Shown here: one piece after another, positions 54,601 to 64,000 of the stretch
How positions within the stretch are numbered: the first letter of the stretch is position 1
Layout of the letters: each line of letters opens with the position of its first letter
Origin: Closterium sp. Naga37s-1
Taxonomy: Eukaryota; Streptophyta; Zygnematophyceae; Desmidiales; Closteriaceae
DNA: 64,000 bases
Direction of reading: 5' to 3'
Assembly (NCBI GenBank): GCA_947471745.1
Contig: CANJKZ010000078.1
Coordinates: forward strand, 4,840,501-4,904,500
Notes under the pieces: generated by a model
The model's input: only the letters and a program-made list of their open reading frames with translations
What the model was told of the DNA's origin: nothing
Database searches by the model: none
Program-made: the position numbers and the translations under genes

Positions 54601-56754
54601 CACCCCTCAAAGACAGGGGCACGAGGGTCACCACGAGAGGCTCCTACAGCGACTATGCTCTTCTCTGCCGCTAGGAGGCGCTCCTCGAGGAGATCAACGG
54701 TGAGGGTGGTGGGGCAAACAGAGAGAAAGTGGTCCCTGACCGGGCGAAGGGTGTCAGGGAGCCGGGTGACTATGTAGTAGAGGGTGATGTACATAGGGGG
54801 GGGGTTCTTGGCGCAGAACTCAGCGGGAAGGGCAGCGCGGTAGCGAATGTCACTAGTGCGAAGGTGCGTAATGAGGTCAGCGACTGTGGGAAAAGCTGCG
54901 AGGTCAGGGAAGAGGTACGGCAGGATGAGGCGGCTAAGTGCAGCAGTGGCAGGGGAAGAGTAGCGTGCAACTACAGCGTCGTACAAGGTCCTAGCACTCT
55001 TGTACTGGCTAAAGTGTGCACGCTCAGAGGTAGGCAAGTGGCGACGCACAGCAAGACGTGCAGCAGCATCGCGTGTGGCCCACTGTGAGCGAACAGTGGC
55101 GTCAGCATCAGCAGCAGGGGCAGGAGAGGCACCAGAAGTGAGGTCAAAGAGGGAGAGACCGTCTGCCCTATCGCACTGTAGGAAAAGCTGCAGGTCATCT
55201 ACCCAGACGTCAAAGTCAATGGCCCGACCCTCAGCGTCAAAAGCGAGGACACTGGGGGTAGCCATGACAGCAGTAGACTAGCAACGCCAGCAGTAGGCTA
55301 AGGGCAGTGCAGTGGTAGAGGTGCTGCTCTTACCGGGCAGGCGAGAAGGACCGAGGCTCGCCGGCAGGAACAGGGCCGCGACGGCAGTGACCGGGTGTAG
55401 CGGACAGGGCGGCTCGGACGGCTCGGCGGCTCGGCGGCACGGCAGCAACAGCAGCTCGGCGGCTCGGCGACTCGGCGGCTCGGGCGGCTCGGGCGGCTCG
55501 GCGGCTCGGGCGGCTCGGGCGGCTCGGCGGTTCGGGCGGCTCGGGCGGGTCGGCGGGAGCGGCGGCTCGGTTGCTGCAGGGACAGTGGCAGCTGCTGCTG
55601 CAGGGACGACGGCGGCGACTGCTGCTGCAGAGACTGCGGCGGCCGCTGCTGAAGGGACGACGGCGGCGGCCGCTGCTCCAGGGAAGGCGGCGGCCGCTGC
55701 TGTAGTGGGCGACGGCGGGCTGCAAAAGGGGGGGGGGCGTAAGGGGCCGCGTGAGGGGCCGTAAGGGGCCGCTAAGGGCGGCGCGAGGGGCCGCAAGGGC
55801 GGCGGCGGGGCCGAGGAGCGGTGCGAGGGGCCGCAAGGGCGGCGCGCGGGGCCAACGAGAGGTGTGAGGGGCCGCAAGGGCGGCGCGCGGGGCCGACGAG
55901 AGGCGCGCGAGGGGCCGCAAGGGCGGCGCGCGGGGTCGACGGGCGGCACGAGGGGCCGTAAGGGTGGCGCGCGGGGCCGTAAGGGCGGCTCAAGGGGCCG
56001 CTAAGGGCGGCGCGACGGTAGGGAGGGCATTCGGGGCGCGACTCGGGCAGGGGCGAAGCGCGCTCCGGGCAGGAAAAAAAATATCGAGGTGGGCCCTAGA
56101 GAGCGTTCCCACTAGGGAGCCTGCTCTGAAACCATGTGAAAATGAAACGAGGAATGATTGAACTGAGCAGCATGAGAAGTACAAGTACCAAACCCTAAAG
56201 TATTGTACCCCATATAAGCTACCCCACTACAGCCTACACAGACTATAGTGTATGAGTTTGACACTTTCCTTACAGGTGGAATCGTAGTACAGCAATCTTC
56301 GATCGGGCAGACAATTTCCGTGACTGGCTACTCTGGCGACTCGAACATCCCCCCGCTCGTCTCAGATGACCCACTTGAGCGTAAACTGCAGCAGCGGAGG
56401 GTGCCGAAACAGAAGCCGGTGCCGACACGAAGGCGGCCGGTCCCGGCCGTGGTGAAGCCTGCCACGCAGGTGCAGCAGCCGGCGGCGGTGCAGCAGCCTG
56501 CAGTGGGGCAGCAGCCGGCGGAGGGGGGGCAGCAGGCGGAGGGGCAGCAGCAGGGGACGGAGGGGCAGCAGGCTGCGACGGAGAAGTCGGAAGCGCAGAA
56601 AATAGCCGACGATCAGGCGGCCCTCGAAGCGTGGATCCAGGCGGACAAGAAGGCGCGGGATGAGGAGTATTCTCAGGATAGGTATAATCAGTACCAGCGG
56701 GATATGGAGGCGGAGCTGGAAAGGCAGGATCGTTTGCACGGCCTGATTCCGTAG
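48641..56754 (+). CDS. predicted secreted RRLLSD Gln/Pro-rich protein, copy 2 (two exons, copia-G in the intron)
   Basis: Exon 1 is 48641-48740 (100 nt), donor GTAAGA; exon 2 is 56276-56754, acceptor CTTACAG, stop TAG 56752-56754; the phase matches, giving about 192 residues. The N-terminus MLLAFLLVLVFSCGP is a strong signal peptide, with likely cleavage after VQA, leaving RRLLSD at the mature start. Exon 2 reads GIVVQQSSIGQTISV, then VSDDPLERKLQQRR, a basic Pro-rich part, a QQP/EGQQ repeat and a charged, probably helical C-terminus (ARDEEYSQDRYNQYQRD...RLHGLIP). I do not recognise a family. Copy 1 has the same exon plan. The intron held about 183 bp before copia-G inserted. The frame is open, so the gene may still work if the enlarged intron is spliced. 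Confidence 0.7.
48917..49045 (-). repeat. Copia-G 3' LTR
   Basis: 129 bp, TGTGAAAATGAAACG to GTTTGACA. Confidence 0.95.
49254..55265 (-). pseudogene. Copia-G gag-pol coding region
   Basis: Minus strand from ATG 55265 (MATPSVLAFDAEGR). Gag with FDVWVDDLQLFLQ; a polyglycine tract (about 54240-54480); QQLREWY (about 54175-54195); C-x13-C-x3-H-x4-C (54063-54140); protease TLDSGASRSFF (about 53720); gag-pre-integrase HHRLGHPSLPRL (about 53250); integrase with HMDVWGP (about 53055), HSDRGGKF (about 52845) and NGIAERRIG (about 52740); a decapeptide-like GGAEPGGA linker (51960-52230); a QEVREWF motif (about 51880-51900); a Gly/Ala stretch; RT with YVARGFSQRQGVDY (about 50620) and LVYVDDLVFAA (about 50235); RNase H ending TLPHLLTS. 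One long frame covers protease through RNase H. Order and motifs are Ty1/copia. Confidence 0.9.
55380..56080 (-). repeat. Copia-G GC-rich leader repeats
   Basis: GGCGGCTCGGGCGGCTCGG units (55400-55560), GCTGCTGCAGGGACGACGGCGG units (55570-55690) and GGGGCCGCAAGGGCGGCGCG units (55780-56000). Untranslated leader; the repeat sequences are not shared with copia-A. Confidence 0.8.
56135..56263 (-). repeat. Copia-G 5' LTR
   Basis: 129 bp; one difference from 48917-49045. Confidence 0.95.
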
Positions 56755-56845
56755 AAGGAGAGAAGGAGAGGCCAGAGCAGATGTTCAAAGAGGTGCGTGA
56801 TTTAGCATGGCCTGGTTTGCCTTTGAGATGCCTCAAGAGCAGCAG

Positions 56846-57007
56846 GATATGGCGGCGGAGCTGGAAAGGCAGGATCGGTTGCACGGTGTGTGGTTCCGTA
56901 GAAAGGGAGAAGCCGGAGGGGAGGTTCAGAGAAATGCACGAGGTAGAGTTGCTTCGTTTATTTGTACTATGCAGTTTGCTTGTTTGTACGATTTGATTCC
57001 TGGCTAG
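56846..57007 (+). pseudogene. partial direct duplication of the copy 2 gene end
   Basis: 56846-56910 repeats 56700-56765: both code (M)AAELERQDRLHG or MEAELERQDRLHG and are followed by diverged GTAGAA..GAGAA sequence. In the second copy the frame runs on (VWFRRKGEAGG...DLIPG) to a TAG at 57005-57007. Whether it is transcribed with the gene is unknown. Confidence 0.5.
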
Positions 57008-57581
57008 CAAGTGTTGAGATCGTGAAAAGAGAAACTTTCAGGCCAAAAAGCCGTCTGGCGCCAGTTGTGGATGCTATGCATTCTAACGGTGAAGAACGAG
57101 AAAATTCATGCCCAGCGTAGGACTACCAAACATGCACAAACGACACATGAATTTTTTTGAAAGTGTGTAACACTTTCTAAAAATGCGTATTGTGAAAGCG
57201 CAGCTGTCTGTATCGCAGCAAGGCAATGGCGAATTACAATTCGCCGAGTACATAACGAGGGTTGGAGGCCATTTGGAACTTGCAGTTCCACTCCCCACCC
57301 ACCCACCCTAGTCGTATACGCAACTTGTATAGTCTATTTGGACGAGAATGTTGTAATTACTACAATTGTAATGAAGCACGATGCCTTTGCAAGAACAGAA
57401 AGCAAGCTTTCTCAATTACCAGGCTTAGCATAGGTTTCCTTTCCCGGTTTTTTAGAGACTCTGACGTAAAAAAAAAAAGTGCCCACAATGGACTGCTTAT
57501 TATGAGGAGGGACTCCACTTGACGTAGGGGCAATGCCTTGTTGTTTTGTGCCATACTCGAGTGTTAGGGACGAAGTTCATT
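57008..57581. other. unique spacer with two perfect hairpins
   Basis: No gene seen. GAAAGTGT-GTA-ACACTTTC (57159-57177), between T- and A-rich flanks, and GGCGAATT-AC-AATTCGCC (57228-57245) are perfect inverted repeats of 8 bp. A short A-run lies near 57468. Confidence 0.6.
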
Positions 57582-57812
57582 TGTGGGGTGCGCTACGGGC
57601 CTAGCTCCGAGGCTGGGAATTGTCGAGGCGGAGGTCCTGAACGTGGGTTACCAACCGAACCGTGAGGTTGGGTCGTGTCGGGAACAGTGGCGGGAACAGT
57701 AGTCGAGGCGAGTGTCGCGAGTGGTAACGGTGTACTATTGGGAGTTGTTGGCGGGAACAGTGGTGTACGCGCTGAGCAGGGACGCGAAGTAAGGAAAAAG
57801 AGTCTCCTTACA
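57582..57812 (-). repeat. Gypsy-2 3' LTR, partial
   Basis: Reverse complement starts TGTAAGGAGACTC and matches 2013-2245 and 37568-37790. Confidence 0.85.
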
Positions 57813-57851
57813 CTACCCCCCCGCCCTAAGGAGGCCCTCCTCTCGAAAAAT

Positions 57852-60800
57852 TCAGCTGCTCATGTACTCGGTGAGGACAAGGTGGTTCTCAATTCTATCC
57901 AGAGGAACCCAGTTGTCTTCGGTGGGCGTGCGGTCTTTCCAGCGGATCATAAATTCGATCCTGCGGGCTCCTCGTGGGTCACGAACTCGGTGGCTCAGTA
58001 TCTTTTCGAGCGTGATGATTGGCTCTGTCGGCGGTTGTGTCATGCTGGTGGGGCGGTTGCGAGACAGTTGGCTGGTGGATGGGACATATGGGCGAAGCAG
58101 GCTAACGTGGAACGACGGACTGACATCCCAGTCAGCAGGGAGGAGGAGGTGGGCGGTGACGGGGGTGATCATGTGGCTGATGCGAAATGGCCTGCAATAT
58201 CGGGGGAGGAGTTTCAGAGTGATGGGTAGGTGGAGGTTTTGGGTGTCGAGTAATACTAGGTCGTCGGGCTGGTAAGTGATGGGGCGGCGGTGGCGATCGG
58301 CGTTGCCCTTAGCGATGATGTTGGGTTTTTTAATTGCATCTGCTGCTGCTCGGGTCCATTCTACCTGTAAATCTTCCGTGAACTGTTGTGCACGTGGTAC
58401 CGGGTTGTCAGGATTCGGGGTCATGGGTACTATGGGGTCTTGTCCGTAGTTCAGGTAAAAGGGTGACTATTGGGTCGTGGCGGATGGCGAGTTGTTGTAT
58501 GCGAATTCTATGAGTGGCAGTTGCTGTTCCCACATGGTCGGGTCGTCGCACGTGGTTCGGATTAGCTGTTCCATGGCCTGGTTTGTCCGTTCTATATGTC
58601 CGTCAGTTTCGGGGTGGTACGACGATCTGAACTGTAGTCATGTGCCAAACTGCTGCCACAGGTTCCGCCAGAAGTTGCTGGTGAATTTCGTGTCGCGGTC
58701 GCTGATGATCGCCGCTGGTATCCCGTGCAGCCGAACGATGGTGGCGATGAAGAGGCGGGTTGTTTCTTCGGCAATGATTGATTTTTTGCAGGTTGCAAAT
58801 GTGCCATCTTCGTCAGCTGATCGACGACGACCAGGATCGCGTCGTTCCCACTTGCTCCAGTCGGTAACCCCGTGACGAAGTCCATCGTCGCCTGTTGCCA
58901 AGCACGCTCTGGGGGTGGTATCGGCTGCAACTGTCCTGCTGGCCGCTTCCGTGATGATTTCATGAGTTGGCAGGTGGGACACGATGCCACGTGTTGTTGC
59001 ACGTCGGTCATCATCTCGGGCCAGTAATAACACCGCTGCAGCTGCTGCCGTGTTTTTTCTACTCCGAAATGGCCTGAGGTAACCCCGTCGTGTGCCTCCT
59101 CTAGTAACAACTCCCTCAGCAAAGTTTAGCTCGGTACCCAGATGCGATCAGTGCCGGCTTTTACGTAATAAACCCCCTTTTCTTCTGCGAACTGTTGTGA
59201 GTTGCATCCGGTGAAGAATGGGTATGTTTGGTTACCGTGGGTAAATAGTCCAGTGAGCAGTGGGCTGGTCTGGGCGAGTAGTATGGCGTGGATTTGGGCA
59301 GTGGGGAGGGTCAGTGCGTCGGCGATGTTTGATGCCCCCTTTTTATACGTGACCGTGTAGTGAAAATTGGACTCGAGAAAATCGAGCCAGCGAACCTGTC
59401 GTGGGTTGAGGTGGGGCGGTGCGCGGGGGTACTGTAATGATTTGTGGTCTGTCCGTGCTGTCACGTCTGCGCCGGTCAAGTAACAGCGCCATACTTTGAA
59501 CGCATGCACGATTGCGAGCATATCGCGGTCGTGTATCGGGTAATTTTTCTCAGGCGGATGAAGTTTTCGTGACTCGTAAGCAATAGGTTGTAAGCCGTTG
59601 CGGAAATCCTATAGCAGTACGTCCCCGATGGCGATGTCGCTGGCGTCTGTAACAACTTTGAATAGGCGGTGTGGGTCGGCAATGCGCAGGACGGGCGGTG
59701 AACAGATAACATTTTTCAGAGCAGAGAAGGCCGCATGCTCTTTCTCCCCCCACGTAAAAGCGACCCCCTTCCGCAGCAAGTCCGTCAGTGGGGTAGTTAA
59801 TCGTCCCTATTAGGGACGAACCGACGCACATAACTAATGAACCCTAAAAAACTCTGCAGCTCCATGATATTTGTCGGGGGGTGCCACACTTTTACCGTGT
59901 CCAGCTTCTTTGGGTCAATCTGAAGTCCAGCCTCCGAAATAATGTGCCCCGGAAACTCTAACCTATCCTGAAAGGACTCGCACTTGGAACCCTTTGTCGG
60001 TAGCCTGTTCTCGCCCAAAATTTTAAACACTGCTTCTAAGTCTGCTAAATGCTGCTCCTTGTCATGGATGTAGACCACGATGTCGTCGAGGTAAATTATC
60101 ACGCGTTTATCTAAAAACGGTCTAAACGCCTCGTTCATGTTCTTCTGAAATGTCGCCGGTGCGTTGGTCAGCCCGAATGACATCACCGTGTACTCGAATG
60201 ACCCGTACCTAGTTCTGAATGGCGTCTTGGCACAGTCCGATGGTTCGACCCTAATCTGATGGTAACCCCCTTGTAAGTCAATTTTCGAAAGACTCGTGCT
60301 GTTCGCAGTTGATCTATCAGCTCGTCGGCGCGGGGGATGGGATATCGCGACTTGAATATCACCCTATTTAGTGCTCGGTAGTCGATACACATGTGAAACC
60401 TTCCGTCTTTTTTCGGTGTGAACAGTATCGGTGCGGCGAATGGTGACGAGCTCGGTCGGATGATTTTTTTCTCTAACAGGTAATCTAACTACTTCCACAG
60501 TTCGTCGAGCTCGGGCTGTGTCATTCTGAACTGTCGCTGTACGGTTGGATGTTCCCCCAGTTCTAGTTTTATGCGATGGTCGTGTGCTCGCTGAGGTGGC
60601 AACCCCTCCGGCAAATCTTCCGGAAAAATCCCCGGGTACCGTTTCAGTAGTTCTTATAGTTCGGGCGGTATGGCTGCTCGCAGTTTCTGAAAATCGCTCG
60701 GCTACTATGCTTCTCCTACCAAAGCGATATCAACCACGTACACCTCAGCTCCAGCGGCAACAACCCGTTTCATCGTGATGGCGTTGACGTGGACCGTTGA

Positions 60801-61300
60801 AGACTCGGATGACTGCCAGCGAGGTAGCTCGACACAGTTACCATTACTTCGCACAGTGCAGCTACCCGTCGTCTAGTCAATTCGCAAGTTGTGGCGTCGC
60901 AGCCAATCACGTACCAATAAAATGTCGTGGCCATCCAGTGTCGTTGCGAGCATCTCCTGTGTAAACCCGAAGTTTCCCCCGCAGCGAACTGTCACCCTCT
61001 CCACTTTCTCCCGTATGGCCGGTGGCCTGCCGTCAACTAATCATGCGTCGATCTCCGGTAAGCAGCGGCTAAGCGACAGTTGCAACTTCCGTGCAGTTGC
61101 GGTATTAACTAAGCCGTGGCTTGCTCCTTCGTCTATGAAAATCTTCACCGCTGTCCCCTATATTTTCCTGTAAATCAGTATTGGGCAATCCGTCGCTATA
61201 CCCTCCTTACTTATCCGAGCCCGATCGATAGCGTGAATCGGTACTGTGACTCGGTGAGGGTCGGTGAGGTTGGACGAGCAGGTTGTCTCGTCAGTAGTTG
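57852..61300 (-). pseudogene. Gypsy-2 pol remains: protease, RT, RNase H, integrase, chromodomain
   Basis: Minus strand, right to left. Protease region (about 61180-60850); RT (about 60480-59950) with FTPKKDG, MCIDYRALNRV, SFGLTNAPATFQ and IIYLDDIVVY (about 60085); RNase H (about 59760-59340); integrase zinc-binding segment CPTCQLMKSSR (about 59000), core ATMDFVTGLPTGASGND (about 58890) and the C-terminal part; chromodomain-like ILSHRVRDPRGARRIEF, MIRWKDR, TEDNWVPLDRIEN (about 58010-57880). Chromovirus assignment rests on that last segment. Broken. Confidence 0.85.
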
Positions 61301-61356
61301 GCCCATTTTCTACTGACCACTTGCGTTTTCCTGCCTGTGAGACTCCCTCCCCTACT

Positions 61357-61476
61357 TGTCAAAATGTTATAGTGCTTACTTTGAGTAGGTTATAGTAGGG
61401 TAGCCCATAAGGGGTACAACCCAATTAGGGTTAGTACTTGTACCCAACTCTTTCATAGTTCATTCATTCTCGTTCA
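61357..61476 (+). repeat. Copia-H 5' LTR (inner end uncertain)
   Basis: TGTCAAAATGTTATAG to CATTCTCGTTCA; matches the copia-F LTR read in the opposite orientation. Confidence 0.75.
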
Positions 61477-61559
61477 GTACCCGATTTCTTTTTAGGGCCC
61501 ACCATACAACGTTGCCCCACTAGCTGCCCTGCCGCCCTGCCCTAACTGTCGCGCCGCCC

Positions 61560-62100
61560 TGCTGGCCGCTGTGCTGCCCCTCGCTGCCCGCAAACCGCCC
61601 TTTGCAGCTCATCGCGCCGCCCTTTGCAGCCCGCGCACCACCCTTGCAGCCCGCGAGCTGCCCCTACAGCCCGCGCACCGCCTTTAGCAGCCCGCGCGCC
61701 CCATGCAGCCCGCCAGCCGCCCGCCTGCAGCCCGCTCGCCGCCCTTCGGCTCGCTCGCCGCCCTTGTGGCCCGCTCGCCGCCCTTACGGCCCGCTCGCCG
61801 CCCCTGCAACCTGCTCGCTGCCCACTTGCGGCCCACTCGTCGCCCCTTGCAGCCCGCGTGCTGCCCTCTTGCAGCCTGCGCCCTACCCCTTGCAGACCGC
61901 TCGCCGCCCCTTGCGGCCCGCTTGCCGCCCCTTGCAGCCCGCTCGCCGCCCCTTTCGGCCCGCTTGCCGCCCCCTTGCAGCCCGAGTGCCCGCCCTGCTG
62001 CTTGCGCCGCCCGGCTGCTGCCCGCCCTGCCGCCCTAGCCGTGACCCACCCTGCCCTGCCCTACGCGCTTCCCTAGTGCTCGCGCGCCACCCTGCTCTGC
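61560..62100 (+). repeat. Copia-H GC-rich leader repeats
   Basis: CGCCGCCCTTGCAGCCCGCTCGC units, yet another repeat sequence in the same leader position as in copias A, C, D and G. Confidence 0.8.
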
Positions 62101-62105
62101 CCACT

Positions 62106-64000
62106 ATGGCTTCTCTCAGTGTACTCACCTTCGATCATGAGGGCCGTTCGATCCAGTTTGATACGTGGCTCGACGACTTGCGGCTGTACCTACTGAGAAA
62201 TTCTAGAGACAGCGTTTCGTTGTTTGACCACACGTCTGGAGCCTCTCTCGCCCCTCCCGCCCCTCCCGCCACAGCTGACAGTGCGACTCGCTCACAGTGG
62301 CGTACCCGTGACGCTGCTGCTCGCTTAACCGTTCGCAAACACCTGCCATTAGCCGACGCGCTCACTTCGGACAGCACAAGACTGCCAAAGAACTATACGA
62401 CACTGTAGTCGCCCGTTACTCCTCCCTTGCCACTGCTGCTCTAGGCCGTCTTCTACTAGCCTTCCTCCTTGCTTACAGAGTCTACCGCATTGGCAGTCGC
62501 AGCCACAGTTACAGCCAGGCTCCCCACTGCCTGCTCCTTTTCCTTACGCTTAGCAAACAGACTCTTTTACAGAGCGTCGTGAGCCTGAGTCTCGTCCTGC
62601 CTTGCGTGTTCGCACTGCTCACACTGGTCGTCAGGTTCCTCCTCCGCGTCCTCCTCCTGTCCCCGGCACTCACGTTATGGCACTTCGTCCTTCCTCAGTT
62701 CCACTGCGAGTTCCTCTACTGCCTCCTCCTGAGTCCTCTCTTCCTGCCGTACCTGACCCTGAGTCTGACTTAGTTCGTGCTGCCAGTCCTATTATCTCCC
62801 GTCTTCTAGCCACTGTTGTCACTGACCCTTCGTTTGAGTCCACTGTTGCGCCTGCCCTAGTGCCTGAGCTTGTCGACTTTGCTGCGGCATGTCGTCTCGA
62901 CTACGCCACTAGTCTTGTTGCTGAGTCTGAGTCTGACTCTCCTCGGTCCGTCGGGGGTGAGTGTGCTCTTGGCACGGACGTCCTTGAGGACAGGCAGAAG
63001 GACTTTGAGTGTCTTACAGCTGCTGTACCTCATCTTGTTGCCATGCTGCTTGCACCTGAGGGAGACCCGGATGCACCAGACATCCCGACCCCGCGCTCTT
63101 ACGCAGAGGCGATAGAGGGTCCCTACTCCTCTCAGTGGCAGGCAGCCATGGACGCAGAGATGGCATCCTGGAAGTCCACAGGCACCTATGTCGACGCAGT
63201 TCCCCCTTCTGGGGCGAACATAGTCGATGGCATGTAGATTTTCAGGGTGAAGCGACCGCCGGGTTCTCCTCCTGTCTTCAAGGCTCGTTACGTTGCACAA
63301 GGTTTCCGTCAGCGACAGGGAGTTGAGTTCTTCCAGACCTTCTCCCCTACCTCGAAGATGACCACTCTTTGGTTTCTGCTGCACGTCGCAGCTCAGCGTG
63401 ACTACGAGTTGCACTCTCTTGACTTCAGCACAGCTTTCCTACAGGGCAGCCTGCACGAGGAGAACCTGGCTGCGACGCCCACCTGGCTTCACTGGGCCGT
63501 TTCCTGCTGGTACCCAGTGGAGCCTCCGGCGGCCAGTCTACGGTCTCCATCAGGCGCCTCGCCAGTGGCACGACACACTGAGGACGACACTTGCGGCTCT
63601 TGGGTTTGCTACTTTGACTGCTCACCCGTCGCTGTTTCTACGCACCGACACTTCGCTTCTGCTGTTCTACGTCCTCGTGTACGTCGACGACTTGGTCTTT
63701 GCCAGTGCTGACACTGAGGCAATGACCCTTGTGAACTCAGAGCTGTAGAAGAGACACAACTGCACTGACCTGGGTGACCTGCGCAGCTATCTTGGCTTGC
63801 AGATCACCCGGGACAGAGCACGGCGCACCATCACCCTGACTCAGTCACACATGGTGCACCAGGTCCTTCAGTGCTTCGGCTTCCGGTACTCCTCGCCACA
63901 GTTCACTTCCCTGCCTACCGGTCACTCGCTCTCAGCTCCACCTTCGGACGAGTCCGTAGAGCCGAGTGGCCCCTATCCAGAGCTTGTGGGCTGCCTCATG
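62106..64000 (+). pseudogene. Copia-H gag-pol remains
   Basis: ATG 62106 (MASLSVLTFDHEGR) with gag FDTWLDDLRLYLL to about 62400. From about 62580 the linker (VPGTHVMALRPSSVPLRVP, GGECALGTDVLEDRQ), RT from about 63150 with YVDDLVFAS (about 63680), ITRDRARRTITLTQSHMV and the start of RNase H at the window edge. Broken. Confidence 0.8.

Larger units (their letters stand above)
48917..56263 (-). mobile_element. Copia-G: nearly whole young Ty1/copia element in the copy 2 intron
   Basis: 129-bp LTRs at 48917-49045 and 56135-56263 differ at one position by eye. The 5-bp duplication CTTTC (48912-48916, 56264-56268) is perfect. Primer site TGGTTTCAGAGC (minus) adjoins the right LTR; the polypurine tract complement CACCCCCATAGGC adjoins the left LTR. 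The coding part, opposite to the host gene, is almost intact, with one, perhaps two breaks visible. The best-preserved copia of this lineage in the window. Confidence 0.93.
57582..61356 (-). mobile_element. Gypsy-2: Ty3/gypsy (chromovirus-type) element, sister of Gypsy-1
   Basis: Minus strand. 3' LTR remains at 57582-57812, then the polypurine-tract complement (CTACCCCCCC), chromodomain, integrase, RNase H, RT and protease remains going right, until copia-H enters at 61357. The gag and 5' LTR are not in the window. Closely related to Gypsy-1 over its whole length, it serves as the uninterrupted reference for that element. Broken, with many breaks. Confidence 0.88.
61357..64000 (+). mobile_element. 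Copia-H: Ty1/copia element inserted in Gypsy-2, cut by window end
   Basis: Plus strand. 5' LTR from 61357, a GC-rich leader (61490-62100), gag start at 62106, then late linker, RT and the beginning of RNase H up to the window end. The 5 bases before it are CTACT; the other end is outside. Same short-LTR lineage as copias C and F. Internally incomplete, with several breaks. Confidence 0.85.

Noticed and set aside
54211-54777. Plus-strand polyproline frame
   Set aside because: Complement of the polyglycine gag tract of copia-G.
1-64000. tRNA, rRNA or bacterial-type operon features
   Set aside because: None seen, apart from a partial tRNA-Glu-like half in an insert near 16615 and tRNA-complementary primer sites next to LTRs.

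Overview
This is eukaryotic nuclear DNA, most likely from a green plant or streptophyte alga; a zygnematophyte such as Closterium is my guess, not shown by the sequence. The support is spliced genes with GT-AG introns, dense Ty1/copia and chromovirus-type Ty3/gypsy elements primed by an initiator-Met-like tRNA, and very GC-rich element leaders. Only about 3 to 4 kb is host coding or flanking DNA. Nearly all the rest is nested transposable elements.

Left edge (1-1533): the 3' part of a host methyltransferase gene (Methyltransf_22/METTL24-like fold) with an acidic, repeat-rich C-terminal tail. From 2013 to about 37852 lies one old plus-strand Ty3/gypsy element, split by later arrivals. These are a short non-autonomous LTR element in its 5' LTR (2257-3755), a 10-kb pogo-like DNA transposon in its leader (3889-13902), a solo LTR (15262-15770), a minus-strand copia with 798-bp LTRs (copia-B, 18147-24526), and a minus-strand copia (copia-C, about 25060-37187). 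The DNA transposon itself carries a copia (A, 4762-12115) and a solo LTR (13640-13861). Copia-C carries a younger copia (D, 25575-32492) with identical LTRs.

Host gene pair: on either side of 46 kb are two copies of a small two-exon gene for a predicted secreted, Gln/Pro-rich protein with an RRLLSD or QRLLSD motif after the signal peptide. Copy 1 (37873-40611, upstream region at 1834-2012) is a pseudogene interrupted by copia-E, carrying its own solo LTR, and by copia-F. Copy 2 (48641-56754) keeps an open frame although copia-G (48917-56263) sits in its single intron, just before the splice acceptor; a 1.4-kb solo LTR lies upstream (47008-48402).

Right edge: a minus-strand gypsy of the same family (57582-61356) is interrupted by a plus-strand copia (H, 61357 to the window end). 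LTR divergence and nesting agree on order: gypsy oldest (about 10% by eye), copia-B about 2%, the short element about 1.4%, copia-G one difference, copia-D none. Copias A, C, D, E, F, G, H and the short element share LTR, primer-site and polypurine-tract designs and form one lineage; those with enough coding region left share an unusual gag Cys/His motif and a repeated QQLREW motif.
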